Assembly: GCA_019925105.1 (NCBI GenBank)
Contig: JAHGAU010000006.1
Coordinates: 558,001-622,000, forward strand
Direction: 5' to 3'
Origin: Niebla homalea
Lineage: Eukaryota; Ascomycota; Lecanoromycetes; Lecanorales; Ramalinaceae
Length of the DNA stretch: 64,000 bases
Below, one piece after another: positions 44,947-55,066 of the stretch. Under the pieces are notes generated by a model. The model was not told the DNA's origin and did not search any database. It was given only the letters and a program-made list of their open reading frames with translations. The translations under genes were made by a program, and so were the position numbers. The stretch's first letter is position 1. Each line of letters opens with the position of its first letter.

Positions 44947-46768
44947 TTAGAGGACATTTTCCTCTTCATCAGGATTCTCCAGCAATGGGACTAGTGAGCG
45001 CGTCTTCCTTCGTGGCTTGGTTCTGTTCATTGGCATACGAAGATTCGATACCAACTCGTCAGGAAGCAACTTCTCTGCGAGAGAGAAAGCACTGTTCCTC
45101 AATGATACGTGTCTTTGCCTGGCGCAGATATTAGCCATAAGTTGATCCTAGCCATCTGCTTTGCTCCATCTGGACATACCTTTGCAAGATCGTAACGACG
45201 TCCATCTCGTCGATGCCCCGTCTTCTTCCATGGTTAGCATATGAGTCAAGATCCACGCTGAGCTGCTCAAGAAAGAGGTTGCCGGCATGCACGATTGCTT
45301 CAAGGGTGCTCTTGTTCAGTGACGATCGTTTAAAGGTGGACGAGCGAGCGAAACTTGTAGCAAGCTTTTTCGTAATAGCTTGCGGGAAAGGGGCATACGG
45401 AAGACCGTGCTTTGATAATTGGACCACCTTGGATCGTCTTTGCCTCGGAATGGCGGCTTTTTGAGTGGGCTTGATCATCGTCACAGGTGATGCAAAGTGC
45501 TCTGATTGCAGTTCGTCTTCATCGAATGCTCCTTGAAAACCCTCAAATAGGGATACGTCACCTTGGCTTGGACTCTCCCCTTGAGGCTGGATTGAACCTG
45601 CCGCACTCGGCGGCGCAACGAAATCCGAAAGCCGCAATGCGAACGGCGAAAAAGCGTTTCCGGAGGTCGCACGGGCTGTGTCTTCCACGTCTAAGCCCAT
45701 CTGGCGGCGGTCAGGATTGAGGCCAGCTATTTTACGCAAGTCCCCTGTGTCTCCGCTTTGCGCACATCAGCATTCATCGTCACGAAGGCAAAGTTGGTGA
45801 GGCAAACCCTAGATAGGTCTCCTGACCGAGGTCCTGCATTGCGCTCTCCTCATCAGCGAGTGGCACAACGGTCTCTTCGGCAGCTTTTGGCGCAAGTTGC
45901 CCCTCTCCTGATATGTCGGCATCCTCGAGTTGATCGATGAATATTATGTCTTTCGAGCGTCTATTACGAGCCGCTTCGCGCCTGGGTATTTCAATTGATC
46001 GCCCTGTCTGACCATCATCCTCAATCGGCATTGATAGCCTCGGCGGGGGAGCATCAAAGCTATCTTCATCCTTTTCAAACTGTTCCAACGGAAGCGTCAA
46101 TGTCGGCTGCTCGGGGCTCAGCTCGTCTTCAGAGTATCCATCAGGGTTGACGTGATTTTCACTCTCTTCTATGCTTCGTGGCGAGGGCGCTTTCGGATTT
46201 GGATTCGCTCGAGCCAAGACTACTCGAAATGTGAGGATTGGGCTTGGTGAATGGATGTGAGGAGCTACTGACCTCTGCTAAGATTCCTGAGCGCATCTCT
46301 TGGGGTTTCTCTCTGCAGGCGTCCACTCTTTCGGCGCTCGTATCCTGGAGTGGCCCGTCGTTGCTGCAGCGCTCTGACGGCATAAGGGGTTGCAGGGTTG
46401 CTCTTGTTTGCTGAAACTGGCTGAAGAGGACGGCGTGTGTTTGGGGTAGTCCTCATAGAAGTTGTCGGCGTCGCAGGTGCTTGCCGATTCTGAGCAGCGT
46501 TGAAGCCCAAATTTGACTTGCGCTTTCCCGGCGTCGTGGAGGGCCGGCGAATGAGGCCGGCTAGCTGTCGAAGCTGTTTCCTCAAGGTATCAGCATCCTC
46601 AATCGAATCTATTCGAGTGCTCTCCCTCACGTTCGCATATGGTGTTGGCTTCTCAGCGGAGCGTGCGTGCGGAGCTAGCGAGTCTCGCGGTGTCCTGAGA
46701 GGTCTAACAGGCGCAGTCAACTCGTCCTCAGCCTCAACATCATGACGATACTCGTCGTAGACATCCAT
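44947..46768 (-). CDS. CNN1: Kinetochore protein CENP-T (Cnn1), histone-fold type
   Basis: Four exons: 46768-46273, 46219 to about 45827 or 45808, about 45744 or 45755 to 45180, and 45118-44947. The total is about 541-551 residues. The long N-terminus is Arg/Ser/Pro-rich with SP/TP sites. The C-terminal quarter is a histone fold: VVQLSKHGLPYAPFPQAITKKLA, STLEAIVHAGNLFLEQLSVDLDSYA, RRGIDEMDVVTILQRQR, then RNSAFSLAEKLLPDELVSNLRMP. CENP-T pairs with CENP-W at centromeres and recruits the Ndc80 complex through its N-terminus. Intron 2 has two frame-consistent solutions (GTCAGG...CACAG or GTTTGC...CAAAG), so that join is unsettled. Confidence 0.87.
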
Positions 46769-47182
46769 ACTGCGCCTAGAAGGACTTTCATATGCAGGCT
46801 TGTCCCCTCTCTTTGGCTATGTGAACCTCATTCGCGATAGATTTGCAAAGTAAACACGCCAAGACCCCGGTAAACGCCAAGATAAGATATCTAATCTGGC
46901 TTTACTCTTGCGTATCAAAAACTTTTGCCTGTAAGAACTTTACTCTTGCGTATCAAAAACTTTTGCCTGTAAGAACATCGTCCACTGTTCTGTTCTCTGG
47001 ATCTCATACTGACTATTGTCAAGTCCTCGGAAGATCCCCCACCTGGCCTTCCTCTTATGGATCAGAGCGATCTTCAATAAACTAATAAGACTGCTCGAAA
47101 GCGCACTCAACGGGACGGGTAGAAGGCACATTGTGAAGCACGGAAAATCGTTACAATTGTGGCTTCACTTGTCTCTACTCAG
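46769..47182. promoter_or_regulatory. Divergent intergenic region of CENP-T and CMS1
   Basis: 414 bp containing a perfect 38-bp tandem duplication. CMS1 could have an upstream leader exon here. Confidence 0.45.
46900..46975. repeat. Perfect 38-bp tandem duplication
   Basis: The unit beginning CTTTACTCTTGCGTATC occurs at 46900-46937 and again, identical, at 46938-46975. It lies in the divergent promoter of CENP-T and CMS1. Confidence 0.95.
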
Positions 47183-48538
47183 ATGCCCTTAGAATCTTCT
47201 AAGGAGGCTTCTATTAGCCTTGAGGCTAACGCGACGGGCAAGAAGCGTGGTGCTTCTGAAGATGTCAATGACGCTGGCGCGGGAAAGCGAAAGGTTAGAA
47301 GGCTTCAGACGCATAAGCCTGGGCAGTCCAACAGCTCTGATCGTGCCGAAAAGTTCAACCCTACTATTGCTGGCCTAAGCAGTCAGCTACTTGCGGATTA
47401 TGTTGCACAAAGGACCAAGCGTTTCGCTCCCGAATTAAGCGTTGTCGAGCTTCAAGATCGGTACATTCCAGGTATGTGTTGCCAAACCATTCAAGTCAGT
47501 GAGAAATTGGAAGATTGACAGCGATTCTTCTATGAGTAGAAAGGGCGTTTTGTGATACAAGTGGATGGAATCGGCCGCGAACACTGGATAATTTGCCCTC
47601 ATTTATGGAACATTTTACAACAGGGCCCAATGCGAAGCAGCATCTGTGCTCGTCTTCGAGGAAGCCCGGATGTCCACATACGGTTCGTAGACTTCGTTTG
47701 GTCCCTATGCTGTTCTGAAGTGATCAACTTCCTGCGCTCATCGCCTTGTTATTGATATTGGGTTGTAAGACGATGTGCGCATGATAGTCCCGTAGGTGCA
47801 CTGAAACACGACTCATACGCGCAAGGCCACTCGCGGAGTCCAACATGCTAGTGGTAAGGGATTGTGCCACAAAATAAAAGAAACTTCTTTCTTGAGAGCG
47901 CACGCTTTGCACACCAGCCCGGATGATGATCCCTGCGTCAAGCCACGCATTGCATTCTTTGGACAGCTTCACAACTGACAGGACGACCTTAGCTTGTGGT
48001 CACATCATCTGGCATACGTGCTGCAGATATTGCTAGGTGAAACTGCCTGCTCCTTCCAACTATGGTTTATGGCATGACTGATTAAGCCTGGCAGAGCTCT
48101 GCGAATCTATCAAACCGATGAGTCCTCTGTTGCGAAGCTGTTTGCCAAACATATAAAGTTCAAGGACGCTGTCTCTCATATGCAAAAAACAAGGTAGGAA
48201 GAAGATTCTTAGTCTCCATCATCTATTCGAAGGTCTCATTTCGCTCAGAATAGGCATGGGCGTTGGGACGCCGTCCAGGATCAATGACCTGCTAGATTCA
48301 GGTAGGTTAGTCACTTGTGACTTGAGCAGCGGTAGCTTATCGTTTCTCTTCAGGCGCCTTGAGTCCTACCGTGTTGGAACGTTTGATAGTCGACGCTTCG
48401 TACATTGACCAAAAGAAAAGGGGCATCTTAGACATGAAAGATACAGCACTTCCCCTCATAGTGACTCTGCTGAATCGAGAAACCATCAAGGAACGCTATG
48501 GTCATGAGGGTAAAGCTGTGGAATTGCTCTTCTATTGA
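47183..48538 (+). CDS. CMS1: Cms1-type 90S pre-ribosome protein
   Basis: Six exons (47183-47471, 47540-47682, 47993-48036, 48095-48193, 48249-48301, 48354-48538) total 813 nt, 270 residues. The order of motifs matches Cms1/CMSS1: LSSQLLADYVAQRTKRFAPELS, RPRTLDNLPSFMEHF, PHT-LVVTSSGIRAADIAR-ALRIYQ, VAKLFAKHIKFKDAVSHMQKTR, IGMGVGTPSRINDLLDS and VDASYIDQKKRGILDM. The family is a divergent DEAD-helicase-like protein of small-subunit ribosome biogenesis in the nucleolus. The N-terminus is short and Lys-rich; an acidic leader seen in other species may be missing or in an unseen exon. Intron 2 is long (310 bp), while exon 3 is only 44 nt. Confidence 0.88.
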
Positions 48539-49096
48539 CGGATCATGTTGAGCGCGCAAATCCATAATGTATCTGCCTGGATGACGGTGGCGGTAACAAC
48601 GAAGACGCAGATCAGCAAAACCTCTGCAGAAAGCTTTGCCTTAAGGAAAGAGAGGCAAGTGCTGAAGAAGAGCGACCCATACACTGGACCAAGGTAAAGC
48701 ATATGCTAAGGGTCTCTCCGAGAGCCAGTGATGGTGCAAGGTGCGCTTGCCTTATTTGGAGATGGCGACCCTTAAGGAATCGGCCGCTCCTTCCAAAAGC
48801 GAGAATGGACTGAAGGCAATAATAAAAACTTTTCCTGGCCACTATGAGAACTGGTTCTTTCGGCTCATTAAGGACATCCTTCAACTCCCCTGGATAGCAC
48901 AAGCTCTGAGACCTAAGCCTCCCTCTTGGCACGCGCGTTTGTGACTTGGTTCTCATATTCACTCGCGAGCTTCTCTTGGATTTTCCCTGCAATCAGTCTG
49001 TCGTTACCTTGCTACCCTAAGACGACTGTGCTGTAACCTCAGTCCCGACGCCGCCCCAATCCTCAACGTCGTATCCTTTGCAGGCTTTCGTAGGAC
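48539..49096. other. Intergenic region between CMS1 and the CFEM gene, 558 bp
   Basis: No gene is assigned. On the minus strand, positions of about 48940-49010 can be read as GKIQEKLASEYENQVTNAR...KREA-stop after a possible CAG acceptor. This might be the end of a small unrecognised gene. A minus-strand ORF at 48612-48992 in another frame looks random. Confidence 0.35.
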
Positions 49097-49752
49097 ATGA
49101 AGCTCTCAATTCTCGCCTTGGCCCTTGCATCTGTGCTGGCATCTGGCTCAGTCGTGGATCTATCAGGTCAGCCAGGTCAGCCGGGTCAGCCACTATTTTT
49201 TCTTCCACGCCACCAGAGCCGTTGCTGATAAGATTATAGAGTGCGTCCCCAAATGCTGGGAGAGTTCCAAGTACATTAGTACATGCAACAAGGATAATAC
49301 ATGTCTCTGTGAGGACGCAGAGTTTCAAAGCGTAAGTCGCCTTGGATTACACCTACACTCAAGCTTTAGTAGGCATCTATTGACGATATGGACAGGCAGT
49401 GCTGCAGTGCCTCTACTCCCAATGCCAAACGACTCGGTTTGGATCCGCGTTGCACTTCGCTCTTTCCGCATGTCCCAGTACCATGGACGATACAACTTGG
49501 AGTCTTCCTCCCATCCTTGGTCATCAAGGCCTTCGCAAGCGAGACAACGGCTTGAAGATTCACTCGGCCTCGGGATCTGCCACACGATCATTGGCACGCC
49601 GCTCCGCTAGTGGTTTGCCCTTTGGAAGCCCGCGACCAACACGTAGCGTTGGCAATACTCCAGCGAAGACGCAGCTTGCAGTCGTGACTCTGCCGCCGAC
49701 ACTGATCACTTCCTACACAAGCGACACTCCGAATCATACCAAGGAAGCCTGA
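49097..49752 (+). CDS. Secreted CFEM-domain protein, 5' structure uncertain
   Basis: A clear signal peptide starts at the ATG 49097 (MKLSILALALASVLASGS). The CFEM domain lies in a different frame from about 49203 to 49331 and continues in the exon 49396-49752. The eight cysteines run CVPKC, STC, TCLC, LQCLYSQC and SAC with family spacing. CFEM proteins bind heme/iron or act as effectors and wall proteins in ascomycetes. Signal peptide and domain are joined either by an intron with a GTCAGC donor and an unusual GAG acceptor, or by a one-base shift within three GGTCAGCC(A/G) repeats. The tail is Ser/Thr-rich without an obvious GPI signal. Confidence 0.7.
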
Positions 49753-50323
49753 CTTTAACCTTCGCTATTCCAATTACATGTCACCAACACATCGCTCTCC
49801 TCAAAAGCAAGAGGTTCCTCACGATTCTGCGAGGACGCGGTACCAATCCCCCATTAGCAAGACTTACACTAATTCTACTTTCGGTCCGAACCCCGACGCA
49901 TCAGATACATCGCGCAAGGGGGATTGTGTGGTAAAGATGACAAAGATTGTTTGATCACCTTGGCTTTTCATATTAGACCAGCATCAAATTTTTGCAGCAT
50001 ATGGGCTTAGCGGTGCAACATCCTACGATAGCTTTCTTACATAGACCTTAAGAGCGACAGTGGTGAGATCGAACATGATGTGCACATTCAGGTGCATGTA
50101 ATTGGTCACGCATTAACATCTTCCCGGGTCCCTTTCATCCCTTGTCATGCCTCCGTTACTTCGTCTGTATCAATACCCGCTGTGGTACGTTCTGTATTGA
50201 ATGTTGTAACATTCTCGGCGCCAGCCGTGAAACCATCTGCTAGACCAGAAGCTGGCTAGCCTCAACAGCCTCACATTTTGTGCAGTCCAGGATGAGCAAG
50301 CGGAAACCAATACGTGGTTGACT
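49753..50323. other. Intergenic region, 571 bp
   Basis: This lies between the CFEM gene and NOP6, both on the plus strand. No feature is recognised; it presumably holds the NOP6 promoter and perhaps an upstream leader exon. Confidence 0.4.
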
Positions 50324-51076
50324 ATGGGTGCAAGTGCTGTGCGCAAAGAAGCTCGGGCTCGAAGATTTGGAAAAGATGAGCCTCCTGCAAAACCTTCATC
50401 TGCGACCAATGCAGCGCCAGGCGCCAGTGACTGCAGCGACAGTACTGCCGAAAAAGAGCCCCACACAGTTGACTTTGATAAAACCAAAACGAGGTCGGGC
50501 ATAAGCTCAGAGAGACCACAGAGATTCATCGTCTTCATTGGTGAGTTACCTGTGTCTTCTCGGAAAATTCGCTCTCAACGCACAGCTTATGTATCTTAGG
50601 CAATCTACCCTTCACAGCTACCAATGATTCAATCCGCAAACATTTTGCCAAGGTGCAGCCGCACTCAATCCGCCATAGCACAGACAAAGAGACGGGCAAA
50701 TCGAAAGGATTCGCATTCTTGGAATTTGAGGGCTACGATCGGATGAAGACTTGTCTGAAACTGTATCATCATTCGAGCTTCGACGATGGGCAGACGCCCG
50801 CGAGGAAGCTCAATGTGGAATTGACGTGAGGAACCCCTTCCATAACAAATCCGACTAGGCTGATGATTCAGTGCTGGCGGAGGCGGTGGCAAGAGCCGGG
50901 ATCGAAAGTCCAAGCTGAGACAGAAAAACGCAAAATTGAATGAAGAAAGAAAGAGACGGGCGGCTGAGGCAGCAAAACAATCCAAGAAAACAGCACATCC
51001 TGAACACTCTGCGAAGCCTGAGGCGTCCAATGGTGACGTTCATCCAAGTCGTATGGGCCGAGTGCCTATGGATTGA
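50324..51076 (+). CDS. NOP6: RRM protein of ribosome biogenesis, Nop6-like
   Basis: Three exons (50324-50540, 50600-50825, 50872-51076) give 648 nt, 215 residues from the ATG at 50324; the frame is open further upstream. The RNA-recognition motif has RNP2 (RFIVFIGNLPF) at the first splice join and RNP1 (KSKGFAFLEFEGYD). Then come MKTCLKLYHHSSFDDG and ARKLNVELTAGGGGKS, typical of fungal Nop6. A Lys/Arg/Glu-rich tail (KLNEERKRRAAEAAKQ) ends the protein. Nop6 is a nucleolar factor of small-subunit pre-rRNA processing. The N-terminus is shorter than expected for the family, so a 5' exon may be missing. Confidence 0.86.
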
Positions 51077-51408
51077 GATCATAGACCGTTTCCTTGAGCC
51101 AGAACCAACAGCTAGGCCAATTCCTGCCGAGTCCAAATACTGGTACGATGCTGCAATGCATCATTCCCAGAACCGGTAGTTTCAGCGTTGAAGGTTCGAT
51201 GGGAAAGCAAGCTGCCAAAATATTTACAGATACGCCTGGCCCCAATGCCATAGCACGGCGTGGCGTTATCATGCTCTAAATTGAATCCAGGTGGGTCGTC
51301 CTCAGTTGCAGATTTGCAAATTTCCCCATCTAACGCCTCAAATCCAGAAACGCGCCCCGTCGATCGGTATGCAAACATTGGAGATCCTCGATGTCGGGAA
51401 TGTGATTT
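51077..51408. other. Convergent intergenic region, 332 bp
   Basis: This lies between the 3' ends of NOP6 and the Rac gene. Nothing is recognised. Confidence 0.45.
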
Positions 51409-52225
51409 TCAGAGGATAGTGCACACTTTGCCCTTCTTCTTCTCCGCCTTGCCCATAGGCCGTGGGGTTAATACCGCTCTTCAGATCGTCAGCGATTCAG
51501 ACTGAACACGAAGAGATGGTTCGCTAACCTTATAGCCTCATCAAAAACACTCTTAAGATTCCTTTGCGTCAGTGCTGAGCACTCGAGATATTTGTGGGCT
51601 CGGATGTCCTTTGCAACAGCAACAGCTTGCTCATACGATACTGGTTCCATCCGCTTAGATCTGAGCTGGTTGGTCTGGTTCGAGTCATCTCGCAAATCTA
51701 ACTTTGTTCCCACCAGTATGATTGGCACGTTTGGCGCGTGATGCTCGATTTCTGGAAACCACTTTGCCTTGACGTTGTCAAACGAGGGGGGGCTGACGAT
51801 GGAGAAGCATATGAGGAAAACGTCGGTTTGCGGATACGAAAGGGGTCGCAATCTGTCGTAATCCTCTTGGCCTGCCGTGTCCCACAGTCCAAGGCTTATT
51901 GGTTTCCCATCCACCATCACACTCGCAGAGTAATTATCAAAACTGCACCTCTCTTCAGCTGGGGCATCGCGGGTCGTCAGCATGCAGCTCACACAGTAGG
52001 TATGTATTCGCCTGGAAAGGCATTTGTAGTGTAGGATATCAGCAGGCACGTCTGAGCGGCGAAATCAGCCCGTCAAATACCCTTGTACTATAGCGTCCCG
52101 GTACAAACCTTTCCCACTGCACCGTCTCCTGTCACCACGCACTGGCCCTTTGTCAATTCCTGTCATTCTTTGAGAGATATTATCGTAAGCACCTTCAAAG
52201 ATTGTGTTGCAGGAGCTGCCGCCAT
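51409..52225 (-). CDS. RAC1: Rac-type Rho-family GTPase
   Basis: Five exons (52225-52193, 52141-52109, 52051-51993, 51942-51529, 51478-51409) give 609 nt, 202 residues. The first two exons are 33 nt each: [11 protein letters not shown] and [11 protein letters not shown] (P-loop). Then come [25 protein letters not shown] (switch I), [17 protein letters not shown] (switch II), GTKLDLRDD and [10 protein letters not shown]. The last exon gives a polybasic tail (KAEKKKGK) and the CAAX box CTIL, predicting geranylgeranylation. VTGDGAVGK and [20 protein letters not shown] fit Rac rather than Cdc42. Rac controls polarised hyphal growth and NADPH oxidase. The last intron ends in AAG. Confidence 0.94.
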
Positions 52226-52772
52226 GTCCAAGACTTCGCCTTATTCAAGATGAGATCCAAGAGTTCCTCGATGTATGGCGGAGGGGACCAAGGAGGTTTC
52301 AGTCGAGATCTATTGACGGACTGAATCAACACTGTCCAAAAGGATGGGAACAGATACAGGATTTGAGAGGATCGGCCGACTCGCTGTATCGAGAACGTAA
52401 CGGCAAGGGAATGAAGAATTGGCTTTACCTCCTTCCCTTGCAATGCACCAAGCGGAGCGATAACAGGGTCTTGCTCTTGCTTGCAGATTGTTGTTGAGCG
52501 AGGAGTCTTGCCTAGAAGATGTACTTATCCATGCTGCAATCAACGACTGCCTGCCTCTTTGATGGGTGTTGTATGCTAATGTTGGTCGCTACTCTTGCAG
52601 ATGGGTGCTGTTGGATCAGGAGGAAGTCGATTAGCTGCTGCGAGCTGTGACTTTGTGAGGTCTACAACCCGCACTCATGAAACGCTATCATTTCTCGTTT
52701 GTGTTTCAGATGGGTTCTTACTAATTGTATCATACCTGTTAATACCGCGCGCTACAAGCCCTCAGGGGGCTA
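52226..52772. promoter_or_regulatory. Upstream region of the Rac gene, 547 bp
   Basis: Between Rac and the TIR element. Short ORFs only, with no motif recognised. Confidence 0.4.
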
Positions 52773-53389
52773 CAGCTGACCAGGTCGGCTAGTAGACCTG
52801 ACCTGGTCCGGTCTAACTCCTTTCAGGTGAAATATAAACTTTAAAATTTTAGTTAAAATATTCAAAGAACCGGTATTTAACCAGTATAAGATTAATAAGG
52901 AACTGGTAAATAATTTATAATATGAATAATTATAAATTAATTAAATTATTTTAATTATTATCTTTATTATTTTTATTATAATTTTATTAATAATTATAAA
53001 CCGGGTTTATATTGGTTTTAAACCGGGTTTATTTTAATTTTAAACCGGTTCTTTATTAAATATTTATTATTATTATATATTTAATAATACTTACTTATAA
53101 ACCGGGTTTATTTTAGTTTTAACCCAGTCTTAACCGGGTTTAATTTTAATGTTAAACCGGTTTTTTATTAAATTTATATTAATTATTTATTAATTAAATT
53201 TTTTTTCTTAAATAATATTAAAAAATATTATAAATTACTTTTATACCGGGATAAATCTAGTTTTTAAGTAAAAGTATTTTAATAATACTATATTAAACGT
53301 TATAATATAATTAACCAATAATATTAAACCGGAAATCATATTAGGTTAGACCGGACCAGGTCAGCTCTACTAGCCGACCTGGTCATGTG
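52773..53389. mobile_element. 617-bp TIR element with AT-rich core, TA-flanked
   Basis: Inverted ends of about 45 bp (TGACCAGGTCGGCTAGTAGA..CTGACCTGGTCCGGTCTAAC and its complement) are flanked by TA at 52771-52772 and 53390-53391. Each end can itself fold, because GACCAGGTC and GACCTGGTC are complementary (52778-52786 with 52800-52808; 53354-53362 with 53376-53384). The core is extremely AT-rich and has two diverged repeats built from TAAACCGGGTTTA-like units (from about 52996 and 53097). No coding capacity. It is probably a non-autonomous DNA element whose core has decayed by C-to-T change. Confidence 0.78.
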
Positions 53390-53391
53390 TA

Positions 53392-53749
53392 TACCCAAGC
53401 CTCAGGTATACCATGGGAGGATTCCTTAGCACGGAGCGGGCTTACCTTATTCCGACTTGGTACATCTTCGCACCCTGCTACAAATCAATCCGAACTACCT
53501 GAACCAACTGTTCGTCTGTTCGTCTGTTCGTTCATCTGTCAGAGCATTCAAGCTAGCTGGTCAGCTCGATCAAGCCTCTGATCCGATATCTCCTGACCCA
53601 GCAACCATTCTGAAATTCCTTATTCAGCCAAAGACCTCCTCCAATAGAAGATCATCTGGTTACAAAGTCGCGCTTCTTATCAACTTCAGCTACAGTACAC
53701 AATACGTACCGTTCGCTATACCGGTATACCACCACGTTAACTAATTGAA
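53392..53749. promoter_or_regulatory. Upstream region of the HNH gene, 358 bp
   Basis: Normal GC content. A short GTTCGTCT/GTTCATCT repeat lies at about 53509-53540. No gene. Confidence 0.45.
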
Positions 53750-55066
53750 ATGACGGACCGTTCCCCGCACACACCAGCGAAACAGCTAGGCCTATCCTCC
53801 GAACATAACCAGTCGGACTGGGATGCACTGAATTGCAGCCTCGCGGCCAAATCAAGATTGCAACAATCACTGAAGCGTAAGGCCAGCTCTCGCTCGCTAG
53901 AAAGCACCCTGTCGCACGAAGGTGCTTCGATTACGACAGACCTGTTCTTTAGGTGGAGGCGAACGGCCATAGATGATGACCTAGCAGTGTTGGAAGCAAA
54001 GGAAGCTGCGCTACAGGAGGCGCAGATGGAGTCTCCTTTGGAGCCAGAAGCATTAGAAATGCTAAAAAGCATAACAGGAGAGATCGGCCAGCTTTCTGAT
54101 GAAAAAGCGTTGATCATTGGTTCGCGCAAACCCTTGTCAGAGGATCTGGAAGATTCCGTCGTCTTTTCGGATAAGTCTGCTATCGCAGATGCTTACGTCC
54201 ACGAGTTACGTAAACACAATGCTATTGCGGGCAGCGATAAAGCCAGACAGAAAGCCGCAAAGGCTCCTCGAATGGAGCGGAAGAAATTCAAGCAGGAGGT
54301 CCTCGATTACCTCGGAAATCGCCTGGTTTACGAGGACACTGGAGATGTTTATGAATGGTGCAATGTGCTGGCGTGCTATCTTAGCCGGGACCAAATGAAG
54401 TGTGCGCATATTGTGCCGTACTCCTGGGATAGCAGAGCTCTCGGACATATGTTTGGCACAGACGAGGACCCTCTCGTGACCCCCAGAAATGGAATTTCTC
54501 TACAGAGCAAAATTGAAGAAGGCTTTGATAACGGATGGATTGCAATCGTGCCAGCAAATGATGTAGCTGCTACTCCTACGGAGTGGAAGGTCGTACTACT
54601 CAATACTGCCAGGGGGAAAGATACTTTCTTCCATGATAACTCTCTAGCATCTGGCCAATCAGTATGGAGGTGGAATGATATCGACCAGCGCAAACTAACA
54701 TTCAAAAACGATAATCGGCCAGCCCGTCGGTTTTTGTATCTACGTTACGCTCTCGCGCATTTGGACGCCAAAGAATCCTCATGGCCAGGCTTGAGCAAAA
54801 TTCCGTCCACTGAAGTCTGGGCCACCCCGAATAAGCCGAAGGGCTACCTGCGCAAGTCCGTCCTAATGTTGCTAGCGGAAAAGATTGGAGATAAGCTTCC
54901 AAAGGGCCTCATCGAACTTGGTACATTTGAAGACCCAGATACCAGTAGCAAAGCTGCTGACGAGATCGCTGCTCTCCGAATGGGGGCAAATATCAAAGGA
55001 CATCTCAGCGGCCAAAGAGATGAGAAGGACAATGATGAGGAAGAGACCGAAGGGTCAGATAACTAA
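53750..55066 (+). CDS. HNH-nuclease-domain protein of fungal accessory type
   Basis: A single exon encodes 438 residues from ATG 53750. Residues 1-170 are charged and helical (EALEMLKSITGEIGQLSDEKALI). A segment near 195-290 resembles the HNH_2 fold: EWCNVLACYLSRDQMKCAHIVPYSWDS (first His), then PRNGISLQSKIEEGFDNGWIAIVP (Asn, and the third metal position). Where bacterial-type domains have a His (LHxLFD), this protein has Glu (IEEGFD). The C-terminus is acidic (DEKDNDEEETEGSDN). Such proteins are common in variable parts of fungal genomes; the function is unknown to me. It is intact although it sits between a decayed TIR element and the RIP block. Nuclease activity is not established. Confidence 0.8.
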   Translation: MTDRSPHTPAKQLGLSSEHNQSDWDALNCSLAAKSRLQQSLKRKASSRSLESTLSHEGASITTDLFFRWRRTAIDDDLAVLEAKEAALQEAQMESPLEPEALEMLKSITGEIGQLSDEKALIIGSRKPLSEDLEDSVVFSDKSAIADAYVHELRKHNAIAGSDKARQKAAKAPRMERKKFKQEVLDYLGNRLVYEDTGDVYEWCNVLACYLSRDQMKCAHIVPYSWDSRALGHMFGTDEDPLVTPRNGISLQSKIEEGFDNGWIAIVPANDVAATPTEWKVVLLNTARGKDTFFHDNSLASGQSVWRWNDIDQRKLTFKNDNRPARRFLYLRYALAHLDAKESSWPGLSKIPSTEVWATPNKPKGYLRKSVLMLLAEKIGDKLPKGLIELGTFEDPDTSSKAADEIAALRMGANIKGHLSGQRDEKDNDEEETEGSDN

